Source of the DNA: Corynebacterium felinum | GTDB lineage: Bacteria > Actinomycetota > Actinomycetes > Mycobacteriales > Mycobacteriaceae | Assembly (NCBI RefSeq): GCF_030408755.1 | Contig: NZ_CP047209.1 | Span: 3,162,001 to 3,226,000 of the forward strand | Direction of reading: 5' to 3' | DNA length: 64,000 nt | Shown: positions 41,993-51,550 of the stretch, piece after piece | Numbering within the stretch: the stretch's first letter is position 1 | How the letters are laid out: the number at the start of each line of letters is the position of its first letter | Position numbers and translations under genes: made by a program | The notes under the pieces: model-generated | Databases searched by the model: none | Told to the model about the DNA's origin: nothing | What the model saw: the letters and a program-made list of their open reading frames with translations, nothing else

Positions 41993-43243
41993 ATGAATGC
42001 CACACACACCTCCGCCGCGGCTGGCGGGCAGACCCTTCTTCCCGCATACTTCGGTGAGTTCGGTGGACAGTTCGTTCCGGAATCCTTGAGCCCTGCGCTC
42101 GATCAATTGGAGCGCGCTTTCGTTGACGCCATGGACGACGAAGATTTTCGGGCGGAACTGTCTGCCTACTTCCAAGACTATTTAGGCCGCCCCACCCCGC
42201 TGACGGAGTGCTCAAACCTTCCGCTTGCCGGGCAGGGTCGTGGCTTTGCGAGTATCTTTCTCAAGCGTGAAGATCTCGTGCACGGCGGTGCGCACAAAAC
42301 CAATCAGGTGATTGGCCAAGCTTTGTTGGCGAAGCGTATGGGTAAGACGCGTATCATCGCGGAGACTGGGGCGGGGCAGCACGGCACCGCAACCGCATTG
42401 GCTTGTGCGCTGCTTGGTTTGGATTGTGTGATTTATATGGGCGCTGAGGATGTGGTGCGCCAGCAACCGAACGTGTACCGGATGCAGTTGATGGGGGCGA
42501 CGGTAGTGCCTGTGGATTCTGGGTCGGGCACGTTGAAGGATGCTGTGAATGAGGCGCTGCGTGATTGGACTGCGACCTTCCATGAGTCGCACTATTTGTT
42601 GGGTACGGCGGCTGGTCCTCATCCGTTCCCCACTATTGTGAAGGAATTTCACCGTGTGATTTCTAAGGAGGCGAAAAAGCAGATTATTGAGCGCACGGGT
42701 AGCCTGCCCGATGTTGTGGTGGCGTGCGTGGGTGGTGGCTCTAATGCGATCGGTATGTTCGCTGATTTCATTGAGGAGGATCAGGTGGAGTTGGTTGGTG
42801 CTGAGCCTGGCGGCTTGGGTCTTGATTCCGCTAAGCACGGCGCGACGATCAACAGTGGGCAGATCGGTATTTTGCATGGGGCGCGCAGCTACCTGATGCG
42901 TAATTCGGATGGGCAGGTGGAGGAGTCCTATTCGATCTCCGCTGGTTTGGATTATCCCGGTGTTGGCCCGGAGCATGCTCACTTGGCTGCGACGGGTCGG
43001 GCGAAGTATGTTGCGGTCACTGATGCTGAGGCTTTGGAGGCCTTCCAACTTCTCGCGCGGGAGGAAGGTATCATTCCCGCACTCGAGTCTTCGCATGCGT
43101 TGGCCTATGCGCTCAAGCGTGCGCGTCTTGCTGAAGAGAATGGTGAGCAGATCACGATTCTTGTTTCTCTGTCTGGTCGTGGGGATAAGGATGTGGACCT
43201 CATTCGCCGCACGCTGGAAGCTCACCCTGAACTGTCTGTCTAG
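41993..43243 (+). CDS. trpB2: Tryptophan synthase beta chain
   Basis: A 416-residue TrpB1-type enzyme and the canonical partner of TrpA, encoded 19 bp downstream. PLP lysine K102 in [10 protein letters not shown], catalytic E124 in AETGAGQHG and the GGGSNAIG phosphate loop are all standard. It shares most blocks with the copy at 35836 ([47 protein letters not shown]). The symbol trpB2 here means second copy in the operon, not the divergent TrpB2 subfamily. Confidence 0.95.
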   Translation: MNATHTSAAAGGQTLLPAYFGEFGGQFVPESLSPALDQLERAFVDAMDDEDFRAELSAYFQDYLGRPTPLTECSNLPLAGQGRGFASIFLKREDLVHGGAHKTNQVIGQALLAKRMGKTRIIAETGAGQHGTATALACALLGLDCVIYMGAEDVVRQQPNVYRMQLMGATVVPVDSGSGTLKDAVNEALRDWTATFHESHYLLGTAAGPHPFPTIVKEFHRVISKEAKKQIIERTGSLPDVVVACVGGGSNAIGMFADFIEEDQVELVGAEPGGLGLDSAKHGATINSGQIGILHGARSYLMRNSDGQVEESYSISAGLDYPGVGPEHAHLAATGRAKYVAVTDAEALEAFQLLAREEGIIPALESSHALAYALKRARLAEENGEQITILVSLSGRGDKDVDLIRRTLEAHPELSV

Positions 43244-43262
43244 TTTCGAAAGTTGTTCTCTT

Positions 43263-44111
43263 ATGTCGCTTCATTCTTCTTCTCGTTATTCCGCCATGTT
43301 CACTCGCCTCGCTGGGGCAGGGGAGGGGGCGTTCGTCCCCTTCGTCATGTTGGGTGATCCCACCCCGGCTGATTCGCTTGCGATTGTGCGCACTCTTGTT
43401 GCTGCGGGCGCGGATGCGCTTGAACTTGGTGTCCCTTTCTCCGACCCGGTTGCTGACGGTCCGACGATTCAGCGCTCTCACATTCGTGCGCTCGCCGCGG
43501 GCGCAACAGTGGATTCTTCACTCTCCCTCATCCGGAAGATTCGTGAGGAGTTCCCTGATCTTCCATTGGGCTTGTTGATTTACGGCAACGTTCCGTTCAC
43601 CCGCGGCTTGGATCGTTTCTATCAAGAGTTTTCCGACGCCGGTGCCGATTCCATTCTCATCCCTGATGTTCCCGTGCGTGAGGGGCAACCGTTTATTGCG
43701 GCTGCGAAGAAGGCGGGCATCGCCCCAATTTTTATCGCCCCGGCCCAGGCGGCGGAAGCAACTCTCGCCGGTGTTGCTCGCCATTCGGAGGGTTATATTT
43801 ATGCGATTTCCCGCGATGGCGTCACTGGTGTTGAGCGTGAGTCTCAGACAACTGGTTTGCGCGAGGTTGTCGACAACATTAAGCGTTTCGACGGCGCCCC
43901 CGTGTTGCTTGGTTTCGGTATCTCCACCCCGCGCCATGTTGCCGACGCGATTGCCGCCGGTGCCGACGGCGCTATCACCGGCTCCGCTATCACCGCGATC
44001 ATTGAGCGCCATTGCCCAGACTCCCTTCCCACCGCAGTCACCGATTCCGCCTCGCTTCACGCGGAACTGACTGAATTCCTCACCGCCATGAAAGCTGCAA
44101 CCACACGCTAA
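43263..44111 (+). CDS. trpA: Tryptophan synthase alpha chain
   Basis: A 282-residue TIM barrel that cleaves indole-3-glycerol phosphate to indole and passes it to TrpB. Catalytic Glu lies in GADALELGVPFSDPVADGPTIQ and catalytic Asp in ILIPDVPVREG. YIYAISRDGVTG and LLGFGISTPRHV form the phosphate end. ATG 43263 is chosen although the frame is open further upstream as a shadow of trpB; ATG 43296 is possible. It ends the operon. Confidence 0.95.
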   Translation: MSLHSSSRYSAMFTRLAGAGEGAFVPFVMLGDPTPADSLAIVRTLVAAGADALELGVPFSDPVADGPTIQRSHIRALAAGATVDSSLSLIRKIREEFPDLPLGLLIYGNVPFTRGLDRFYQEFSDAGADSILIPDVPVREGQPFIAAAKKAGIAPIFIAPAQAAEATLAGVARHSEGYIYAISRDGVTGVERESQTTGLREVVDNIKRFDGAPVLLGFGISTPRHVADAIAAGADGAITGSAITAIIERHCPDSLPTAVTDSASLHAELTEFLTAMKAATTR

Positions 44112-44132
44112 TCTGTGGCTCCATCCCTTCCC

Positions 44133-44165
44133 AGCCCCGCCCACTTATACCTGTGGTGCGGGGCT
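44133..44165 (+). terminator. Terminator-like hairpin after trpA
   Basis: AGCCCCGC..CAC pairs with GTGG.GCGGGGCT around a short loop. parS site 4 follows four bases later, so there is no long T run. Confidence 0.65.
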
Positions 44166-44168
44166 GAG

Positions 44169-44184
44169 TGTTTCACGTGAAACA
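44169..44184. other. parS site 4 (ParB binding)
   Basis: TGTTTCACGTGAAACA directly after the trpA hairpin, at the left edge of the gene desert. Confidence 0.95.
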
Positions 44185-44665
44185 TTGCTAAAAAGTCCCT
44201 AGATAAATTTCTCTCCCACCTCGGTGGGGTAGGGGAGGGGTTTGACCTCGCATGTAGGCTCACCAGCACTAAACCCATCACCCATAACAGGCCACGCGTA
44301 CCACACAATCCACGCCCGCGCTTACAGCGCCCCACACCTAAATCTCACCGCAAGCATCCCTCCGCCAGCACCCACTACAGCACCTATTTCTTCCACTGCC
44401 GCCTTCCGGAATCACAGTCCAGTCTCCTTAAAGCAACAGCCCCTCCTGATCCCATAACACGAAGTTTCCAATGCGTTCCGCTTCGCGAACATCCGAAGCA
44501 CCCGTGAACAACCTCCGCACAATCACCGCATCAAAAACCACAACCCACTTCGCTTCAGCACCCACGATCTCTTCATCCACACCGCTCATCCAACCCCCAG
44601 AAGCACTTACTCTCGATCTCATTCTTGCCTGCGCCAGCATATCCATCGGCACTAATTTTCTAGTG

Positions 44666-44681
44666 TTTCACGTGAAACATT
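44666..44681. other. parS site 5 (ParB binding)
   Basis: TGTTTCACGTGAAACA within the gene desert, about 500 bp from site 4. Confidence 0.95.
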
Positions 44682-45727
44682 TCCATAGTTTCGACTCAAA
44701 CCTGCGCATGGTGAATTGACACGTTGATCGACATATCCACCTACCCTTCATTAGACACCCCTCCCATACCACCGCACCTCGGCCCCATGACTTATCCGCA
44801 GAATTCGGTTTCCTCTATGCAAGCCCCAATTTATCCCTGAAATGAAAGGCGTTTCTTCAGCCCACTTTGTGCCCCAGATTGTGGAAACACTTCATACCCG
44901 ACCTCGGGCGCGTACCGCATCTTCAACTTCCGCGCCGGTATTCCACTCCCTATTCAACACCACCATCTGTGCATCGCATGCCCTCGTTTTCCACTATTCC
45001 TTCGAAAATTTCCAAAGCGGCAGTCCCACCACAATTCCCCTCAAACTCCGAACCGCCGTGTGCTTCACCCACCAATGTCGACTTCCCGGATTGCGTCTTC
45101 ATGCATTCATGAAACACTCTTATTCGCCCTCAACATTACCGACGCACACCTACTCAGTAACGGAGAAAATTTCAAAGAACGGCCAACGTTTAGGGCTCTT
45201 TTCGGCGCAGAGTTACCCTACGAAAAATCGGCTCTCAAAATTTATGGTTCATCATTCATCCTTATCCACACCTCGCTCGAAACGAGGATTATCAATACTC
45301 CCGGAAAGAATGACGGACTACTTGGCGCTTGTTCCACATGCCTCCGGCCATCCCACAACACCAAAAACCAATCCGCTCTAGTGATGAATGGGCACGCGTT
45401 CTTGTTTTATCCGTTGGCATTGCACCCACTAACCCATCTTTGTCGTTCTAGGACCGCTAGGAAGCGAGCGATTCAACCCGTCTTCATGACCTTTGTGCGC
45501 TCACTTCATGTTGTTTTCTTACTACTGCCTCAACACCTATCCGCCAGTCCCGACCAACGGCTTAGGCTCGTGCTGCACCAGTGAAGTTCTTTACGATGGG
45601 ACTTGCGCAGGTTTCTTTCTTTTGTTCCCACCCCCAAATGAGAATGATCCACGAGTCAATCAATGACGGGATAGGGGAGTGTTCGTTGGCAATCATTAGG
45701 TGTCGATAGTCCGCGCCCATCGTTCAA

Positions 45728-45743
45728 TGTTTCACGTGAAACA
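45728..45743. other. parS site 6 (ParB binding)
   Basis: TGTTTCACGTGAAACA within the gene desert, flanked as CAATG...CAATG. Confidence 0.95.
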
Positions 45744-46351
45744 ATGATTTCACCACTTTAGGCCGACCTCATAATCGCGCTCCGTTTCTTTCAGCAACAA
45801 CCCCAAGGAAAACAGTGCGTTTGGATCTAGATGCACTGTCCTTTTTTCTCGCGCTTCAGATCGCTGCTATTCAGTGGAAGGTCGAGACTCGTACACACTT
45901 CACTTTAAATTCGGATACCGTTGCGACAGTGCCGTCCTTCTCGTTCCTCCCTCAGGTCCCAATTGTCTCCAGCGCTCATCTTGGCCCAGTACTGAACCTC
46001 GAAGAACACTCGTATTTCACCAACTCGTGCGCGCTAGTTTTAGTATCTACCGATAAAGATTTACCGCCTATGCAGGGTTCAGAAACTAAAGTGTCTCACC
46101 CTTTAATCCACCTCAGGATAAAGCTGTAGGCTCACAAACTTCCCACTCCAATCTGCACGCGCTTTCTTTGTCGAGGAGTTTGTGCATCGGCGGTATCTGT
46201 ATCCTTCGCACTCTTTGGCTCAGGTGGGACGCGAACCCTATGTTTTCCAGACACATCTTTTCCGCGCAACGTGTGCTTTTTTGTTGGTTTGAATCTTGAG
46301 GACTTTCATCAGTGCAACAGGCTAGGTCAACATTGTGCACTTTTAGGGCAG

Positions 46352-46367
46352 TGTTTCACGTGAAACA
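46352..46367. other. parS site 7 (ParB binding)
   Basis: TGTTTCACGTGAAACA within the gene desert, near the point where base skew changes. Confidence 0.95.
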
Positions 46368-47124
46368 TTCACCCTACTAATTGTCTTGTTTTCGGCAGTG
46401 GCGACTGCCGGATAGCTTCCAACGACACCAAAGTCCCCTGAAGTTCTTGAAGTAAAGCGCGGTAGTGGGTTTTGCCACCTTGTTGAGAACATTACGATCT
46501 CAATTTCGACATGGCGATATCCGCTGCTTTGATACACGGTTTCATCGTTGGATGGCGGTGTTGGGCATTGGAGCAAAACCACGCAACAGCCCACGACAGA
46601 TTTTTAATAGCGTCACCTTCACTGTTTCCTTTTCCACTCAATAAGTAGGAGTACTCACAACAGGGGTGCAATTGATTTTAATGGAATCGTCGTCTTCCTT
46701 AGGGTTTAAAAAATCCTTGCGCATAGTTATGCTTCGGGGGTTTAGTCCTGGCTGGAATCCTAATCCACCACAATAGAAATCTCGTTTGAGGGGCTAAAGT
46801 ATGCTACGTATGCAGCTTCTACAAAGTTCAACGCAACGGGGTGGTCTTTGAAGGAGACGTCCGAAAGCGATTAAGTGAACCCAATGGACGCACACTCTTG
46901 ACACTTAATTGTCGACGATAGGAGGTATGTTTTTTAGTGACTTTGTTCTTCGGAAGGCAACGCCAACCAACAAACAGGAGGGGCTCCGTTTCACGATTAG
47001 CGCTCATATACCAGCCGAAAACCGTTGCTAGGCATTCTTCTCAACCCGCCTCGTCATCTTCATACAAGCAGTTGGGGCTTCCTGATTGCGCAGACGATGC
47101 GGTTTCTGCGCGATCGTTTTTCTA

Positions 47125-47140
47125 TGTTTCACGTGAAACA
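47125..47140. other. parS site 8 (ParB binding)
   Basis: TGTTTCACGTGAAACA inside a 24-bp perfect palindrome (47121-47144, TCTA...TAGA), in the right part of the gene desert. Confidence 0.95.
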
Positions 47141-47859
47141 TAGACACGAGAGCCCATGCCAAAAAGCGCAACCTGGCATAACCAAACTCAATGTGCGATG
47201 CCTCAAGTTCTAGGATCGGGGCTAGGTGAGGGTTAAAAAATGCACCGAGCTCGTGCCACAGCGATGGCGGGGAATGGTTCATTGAAACTTCGCCTTGGAG
47301 TACAAGAATTGAAATTGCGGCAGTGCAGGCATCTCAAGGATAGGGGTGAAGAAGAAAATTGGGGCTAGAAGAATGCACTGACGAAAGCAGAACTGGGTTT
47401 AGAAGAAAACATAATAGTGTGCGTGCTAGGTAAAACAGTGGCGCTAATTTTGTTGTTCGAGGAATTGATGGGGGATTAGAGGTTGGGGCACGCCACATTC
47501 GTGTCAGTGAGAGAACGTGGGCGAGTGATAAAAGGAGGGGTGAAAACCCGAAAAAACAACTATGAGGGGTGAAGTTGGCACGGGTACACAAAGTTATCTT
47601 ATTTACATCACTGTGACGATAATTGTGACGCTGGCAGATGGTTGCCGGGGAGGGGAGTGAGACCTATTGAAGGCGTCTTGTGAGAGTCAGGCACTCAAGC
47701 TATCGCCAACACACCACCCGCGCCGAGGGAGATAGGAACTCTTTGAGCCGGGCGGTCGGTGACAATGAAGTGCGGTAGGTTGAGGCGTCGAAAAGCAGGA
47801 AAGCTCAAAAACAACCCCTAGTTATATTCAATTGCCAGCAATGTAAGTAAAGGGGGAGG

Positions 47860-48966
47860 TTAGCGCCACTCACCGCGATGATAGCTCGGCGCAACCGGCC
47901 AATCCGAACGATCCAAACTCAACGCATGAGCAGCACGCACCGGCCACGCAGCATCGAACAAGGCAGCGCGGCCAACATTAATCAGATCCGCCTTCCCCTC
48001 ATCCAACACCTGCTGAGCCAGCGCAGGATCACCCAGCTGACCAACAGCCGCAACCGGAACCGACACATGCTTTTTAATCGCCGCAGCGAAAGGAACCTGA
48101 TAACCAGGACCTGTCACAATTGGGGCAGGTGCCACACCACCAGACGACACATCAATAAGATCAACGCCCCGCGCCGCTAAATCCTGACACAACTGCACCG
48201 AATCAGCCACCGACCATGCATCCACGGAAGAATCATCGTCAAACCAGTCCGTGGCCGACAAACGCACGCTTACGGGATAATCCGGACCGACTGCTTCACG
48301 CACAGCGTCAACCACCTCATGCACGAGGCGAGTGCGGTTTGCGAAACTGCCACCATAGTCATCATCGCGCTGGTTTGATAGCGGGGAGAAGAATTGGTGC
48401 AGCAAATAACCGTGCGCCGCATGGATTTGCACCAAATCGAAGCCGGCAGCGACACTGCGCGCCGCGGCTTGGGCGAACAGAACCGGAATCTGCTGGATCT
48501 CCTCACGTGTCATCGCACAAGGGGTACGCAGCTTCGGAAACGCCACAGGGCTAGGTGCAGAAGTTTCCCAACCACCATCAGCAATGGGCACAGAGCCAGG
48601 GCTAAAGCCTGGCAGCATGGGGAAGGTTGAGGCTTTACGCCCCGCATGGATCAGCTGAATGCCCATTGCGCTGCCCTGGCTGTGAACACAATCGACGATT
48701 CTGCGCCACGCCTGGGCCTGTTCATCCGTCCACATACCCGCGCACAGCGGCGAGATCCGACCCTCAGGGCAGATCGCACTCGCCTCAGCCACGATCAGGC
48801 CGAAGCCACCGGCAGCGCGGGCACCGTAGTGCTGGAGGTGCCAATCAGTGACCATGCCGTCGCGGCCGATTGCCTGATATTGGCACATCGGTGGAAGCAC
48901 GATGCGGTTACGGAGCTGAAGACCACGCAATGAAAAAGGTTGGAAAAGGGAAGGGATTGTTGTCAT
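47860..48966 (-). CDS. NADH:flavin oxidoreductase of the Old Yellow Enzyme family (YqjM-like)
   Basis: A 368-residue FMN-dependent ene-reductase that reduces activated C=C bonds with NAD(P)H. LRNRIVLPPMCQY carries the Cys of the YqjM-type redox switch. HAGRKAS binds substrate and FMN, and VQIHAAHGYLLHQFFSPLSNQRDDDYGGSFANRTRL is the family block with the active His pair. VGRAALFDAAWPVRAA forms the phosphate end. The frame opens at TTG 48975, but ATG 48966 is the more likely start. It is monocistronic at the right edge of the gene desert. Physiological substrate unknown. Confidence 0.92.
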   Translation of the reverse strand: MTTIPSLFQPFSLRGLQLRNRIVLPPMCQYQAIGRDGMVTDWHLQHYGARAAGGFGLIVAEASAICPEGRISPLCAGMWTDEQAQAWRRIVDCVHSQGSAMGIQLIHAGRKASTFPMLPGFSPGSVPIADGGWETSAPSPVAFPKLRTPCAMTREEIQQIPVLFAQAAARSVAAGFDLVQIHAAHGYLLHQFFSPLSNQRDDDYGGSFANRTRLVHEVVDAVREAVGPDYPVSVRLSATDWFDDDSSVDAWSVADSVQLCQDLAARGVDLIDVSSGGVAPAPIVTGPGYQVPFAAAIKKHVSVPVAAVGQLGDPALAQQVLDEGKADLINVGRAALFDAAWPVRAAHALSLDRSDWPVAPSYHRGEWR

Positions 48967-49100
48967 ACCGCACAAGCTTAATCGTTGGAGCAGAGCAATC
49001 GCTGCCCTTTTTCCACAACTCAGCGCACATGCGGGAATCTTCGTGGCGCACAGATGGGGGTAATGGAGTTTGTGGGGCTGAAAGTGCGATACTGGAAACC

Positions 49101-49535
49101 ATGACTACCCAAAATTTCCCCCATCCCACCGATCCTGAGCACGCTAGTAGCCCACGCGCAACTGGCGCGGGGCAGGTGAAGTGTAGCCGCCGGATGTTCT
49201 TGCTGGGCACCGCGACTACTTTTGCTGGGATTGCCCTTACAGCCTGCGGTAAAGACCCTGTCGAGTTGAGCATTGCCGATGTCCCTGTTGGTAGCGCGGT
49301 GATTGTCGATGGTGTGATCCTGGCCCAACCGGTGGCAGGTGAGTACAAGGCGTATTCCACGGTGTGTCCGCACCAGAATTCGCAGATCAGTCAGGTTGAT
49401 GGTGATATTGTGCGCTGCCCGACGCACAATTCGGAGTTTTCGATTGTTGATGGTGCTGTGATCAGCGGACCTGCCCGCGACCCGATGAAGCCACTGAATG
49501 TGGCGGTTTCGGGCGAGACCGCAACGGTCGGCTAG
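49101..49535 (+). CDS. Rieske [2Fe-2S] lipoprotein, Tat-type signal
   Basis: A 144-residue protein. The N-terminal CSRRMFLLGTATTFAGIALTACG combines a twin-Arg motif with a lipobox Cys (C49), so it is probably exported folded and lipid-anchored. The Rieske ligands C89/H91 (CPHQ) and C106/H109 (CPTH) are present, within VCPHQNSQI and CPTHNSEF. The domain is the small single-cluster type (about 90 residues) found as an electron carrier of unknown partner in Actinobacteria, not the cytochrome bc1 subunit. The start at 49101 is chosen because the longer frame (48870) overlaps the divergent gene and adds no leader features. Confidence 0.88.
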   Translation: MTTQNFPHPTDPEHASSPRATGAGQVKCSRRMFLLGTATTFAGIALTACGKDPVELSIADVPVGSAVIVDGVILAQPVAGEYKAYSTVCPHQNSQISQVDGDIVRCPTHNSEFSIVDGAVISGPARDPMKPLNVAVSGETATVG

Positions 49536-49551
49536 ATGCGTGCGCGTGGCT

Positions 49552-50508
49552 ATGCGAGGACTTGTTCAGCGGCTTGATCCGCTTATTGTTTTGATCATTG
49601 CGGCGGTTATCCTGGCGATTGTCTTTCCCGCCCAAGGCTCCTTTGCGCAGGCTTTTTCTTTGGCCACGAAAATCGGTATTGCGGTGCTGTTTTTCCTCTA
49701 CGGTGCCCGTTTATCCACGGCGCAGGCGTTGCAGGGCGTGAAGCACTGGCGGTTGCATCTTGTTATTTTAGCTTTTACTTTTGTGGTGTTTCCGCTGGTT
49801 GGTCTGGCGCTATCGCCGCTGAAGTTGCTGGTGGGTGCGCCGTTGTATGCGGGGATTGTGTATTTGACCTTGGTTCCGTCGACGGTGCAGTCGTCGGTGG
49901 CGTTTACTTCGATTGCGCGGGGAAATGTTGCTGGGGCGATTGTTGCGGCTTCGGCAAGTAATCTTGCCGGTGTTTTCCTCACACCCGTGCTCGTGATGCT
50001 GTTTATGCGCGCTGATCAGGGTGTGCGTATCGACGCCGGGGTCTTTGTTGATATTGCCGTGCAACTTTTGCTGCCCTTCATTGTCGGCCAGTTCTGCCGT
50101 CCTTTAGTGGGCAGTTTCGCCGCGCTCAAGGCTACGAAGATAGTCGATCGCGGGTCGATCGCCATGGTGGTGTACTCGGCGTTTAGCGCAGGTGTGGTTG
50201 CTGGTGTGTGGTCGAAGGTACGCCTTGTTGACGTGGCATTTTTGTGCATTTTATCGGTTGTAGTGGTGGCCTTCATGCTGTGGCTGAGCTTCGTGGTGGC
50301 TAAACGTTTAGGTTTTGACGATGCTGATCGCAAGGCAATTCAGTTCTGTGGTTCAAAGAAGTCACTTGCGACAGGTTTGCCTATGGCTGCGGTGATTTTT
50401 GGCGGAGCGAATGTGGGTATGTTGATTTTGCCGTTGATGATTTTCCACCAGATTCAATTGATGATGTGTTCTGCTTTGGCATCGGCGTATGCTCGTAGAA
50501 TCGACTAG
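49552..50508 (+). CDS. SBF-like transporter (bile acid:Na+ symporter superfamily)
   Basis: A 318-residue membrane protein with about nine or ten helices. The opening RLDPLIVLIIAAVILAIVFPAQG, FFLYGARLSTAQALQGVKHWRLHL, TLVPSTVQSSVAFTSIARGNVAGAI and the late CGSKKSLATGLPMAAVIFG are hallmarks of the SBF-like (PF13593) group, where the crossed-over helices carry Na+ sites. Substrates are organic anions, unknown here. Possible starts are GTG 49540, GTG 49546 and ATG 49552, all close behind the Rieske stop at 49535; the two genes are probably cotranscribed. Confidence 0.85.
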   Translation: MRGLVQRLDPLIVLIIAAVILAIVFPAQGSFAQAFSLATKIGIAVLFFLYGARLSTAQALQGVKHWRLHLVILAFTFVVFPLVGLALSPLKLLVGAPLYAGIVYLTLVPSTVQSSVAFTSIARGNVAGAIVAASASNLAGVFLTPVLVMLFMRADQGVRIDAGVFVDIAVQLLLPFIVGQFCRPLVGSFAALKATKIVDRGSIAMVVYSAFSAGVVAGVWSKVRLVDVAFLCILSVVVVAFMLWLSFVVAKRLGFDDADRKAIQFCGSKKSLATGLPMAAVIFGGANVGMLILPLMIFHQIQLMMCSALASAYARRID

Positions 50509-50542
50509 ACCACCTACCACCTTGTACACAAAGGATATTGTG

Positions 50543-50851
50543 ATGAGCTCGTTATTTGTTCGGATTGATTTAACTATTCCCGGCGCTGGTTCCACTACGC
50601 ACATTGCGGAATTGGTACCACAGGCTGCAGGTATGTGTGCGTTGGTGCGCATGATTGAGCTAGATCCGCAGGGACGGATTCACGGGATGGCTACTGCTGA
50701 CAAGATGGTTGGTATGGCTTCTGCCCCACAGAAGTTGGTGCCGCATCCTGATTCTTATGCCGATTTCCCTGATATTGAGCCCTCATCCGTTTCGCAGGAA
50801 GAATTCGATACTTTGTGGCAGGAAGCGAAAGTAAAGTTCCCCGACTTTTAA
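50543..50851 (+). CDS. Small hypothetical protein
   Basis: A 102-residue soluble acidic protein from ATG 50543. The centre MCALVRMIELDPQGRIHGMATAD, with a strand-turn-strand look, resembles small DUF6881-type proteins, but I would not insist. The C-terminus SVSQEEFDTLWQEAKVKFPDF is helical. The gene lies 34 bp past the transporter and may be in the same transcript. The perfect palindrome around parS site 9 follows 50 bp after its stop. Confidence 0.68.
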   Translation: MSSLFVRIDLTIPGAGSTTHIAELVPQAAGMCALVRMIELDPQGRIHGMATADKMVGMASAPQKLVPHPDSYADFPDIEPSSVSQEEFDTLWQEAKVKFPDF

Positions 50852-50911
50852 CCGCTTTATATCCACAGGCACTTTATTTCACCGCGGTATACCGCAATTG
50901 CACAAGGCGAA

Positions 50912-50927
50912 TGTTTCACGTGAAACA
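50912..50927. other. parS site 9 (ParB binding) in a 38-bp perfect palindrome
   Basis: TGTTTCACGTGAAACA at the centre of a palindrome from 50901 to 50938 (outer arm CACAAGGCGAA on the left, TTCGCCTTGTG on the right). It lies between convergent genes. As RNA it would be a long stem with no loop, so it may also act as a terminator for both. Confidence 0.95.
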
Positions 50928-50944
50928 TTCGCCTTGTGTGTCAC

Positions 50945-51550
50945 TTAATTTTCTTCTTGGTCGTAGCCAGGGTGGGTACTCAGCAGCGGCATGGGCATGG
51001 GTTGGCGCTTCAAAGCGTCTGCCCACACATCTACTTTGCCTGGGGCGATAATATCGCCGGGCAGGCAGGGCGCTACGAACCAGTCGCCGCATTCAATTTC
51101 GTGTTCGAGTTGCCCTGGTGCCCATTCCGCCCAGCCGACGAAGAAGCGGGCACCTTCGAGTTCGTGGACAAGTGCAGTAGGGTCGGCACGCATATCTACG
51201 TGCACAATTCGGTTGGCCAGCCGGTTGAGGTAGGGTGCCGCGTCAATATCGACTTCGGGTTTGGCTACACCTAGTACTAGGGCGTTTTCGGGGAAGAGGG
51301 GGCCGCCGATAAATACCGCTTGGGGTTTGGCCATGCACAGTGCCCATTCTGGGAGGACGTTGGCTACCGCTTGTTCGGAAATATCGTTAATCACCACACC
51401 GAAGGTGCCTTGCTGTCCGTGGTCGATGAGAACGACGACACTGCGGCGAAAGTCGTCACTGTTCATGTCGGGTGCAGAGATCAGCAGCATGCCGGGTGCT
51501 GGTTCGCTGCGTTCGATTCCGCGGAATGAAGTGTGTGCAAATAAAGACAT
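50945..51550 (-). CDS. YqgE/AlgH family protein
   Basis: A 201-residue protein of the DUF179 family. Conserved blocks are GMLLISAPDMNSDDFRRSVVVLIDHG, FGVVIND, VFIGGPLFPENALVLG and ARFFVGWAEWAPGQLEHEI. Crystal structures show an alpha/beta fold; the biochemical role remains unsettled. It precedes pcnA in many actinobacteria, and the pair is transcribed in the same direction here with about 200 bp between them. Confidence 0.93.
   Translation of the reverse strand: MSLFAHTSFRGIERSEPAPGMLLISAPDMNSDDFRRSVVVLIDHGQQGTFGVVINDISEQAVANVLPEWALCMAKPQAVFIGGPLFPENALVLGVAKPEVDIDAAPYLNRLANRIVHVDMRADPTALVHELEGARFFVGWAEWAPGQLEHEIECGDWFVAPCLPGDIIAPGKVDVWADALKRQPMPMPLLSTHPGYDQEEN

Larger units (their letters stand above)
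44112..47859. other. Gene desert with five parS sites
   Basis: About 3.7 kb without any reading frame that I can support. The longest frames (44842-45381 and 45060-45584) overlap each other, lack ribosome sites and translate to Ser/Pro/His/Leu-rich strings without domain features. They are long because the plus strand has little G from about 44.2 to 45.7 kb, which removes TAG and TGA. From about 46.7 to 47.8 kb the plus strand is instead rich in G and A. parS sites lie at 44169, 44666, 45728, 46352 and 47125. Nothing else recognisable was found: no tRNA, no IS ends and no repeats other than parS. Confidence 0.7.

Noticed and set aside
44404..44420. TTCCGGAATCACAG shared between 6703 and 44404
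   Set aside because: A 14-base match between two positions is within chance for this window length.
44842..45584. Two overlapping plus-strand frames of 179 and 174 codons in the gene desert
   Set aside because: No ribosome sites, no domains, overlapping phases, and openness is explained by scarcity of G on that strand.
46343..46594. 83-codon minus-strand frame in the gene desert with a somewhat protein-like sequence
   Set aside because: No ribosome site, no family recognised, and its end runs through a parS palindrome; kept only as a possible relic.
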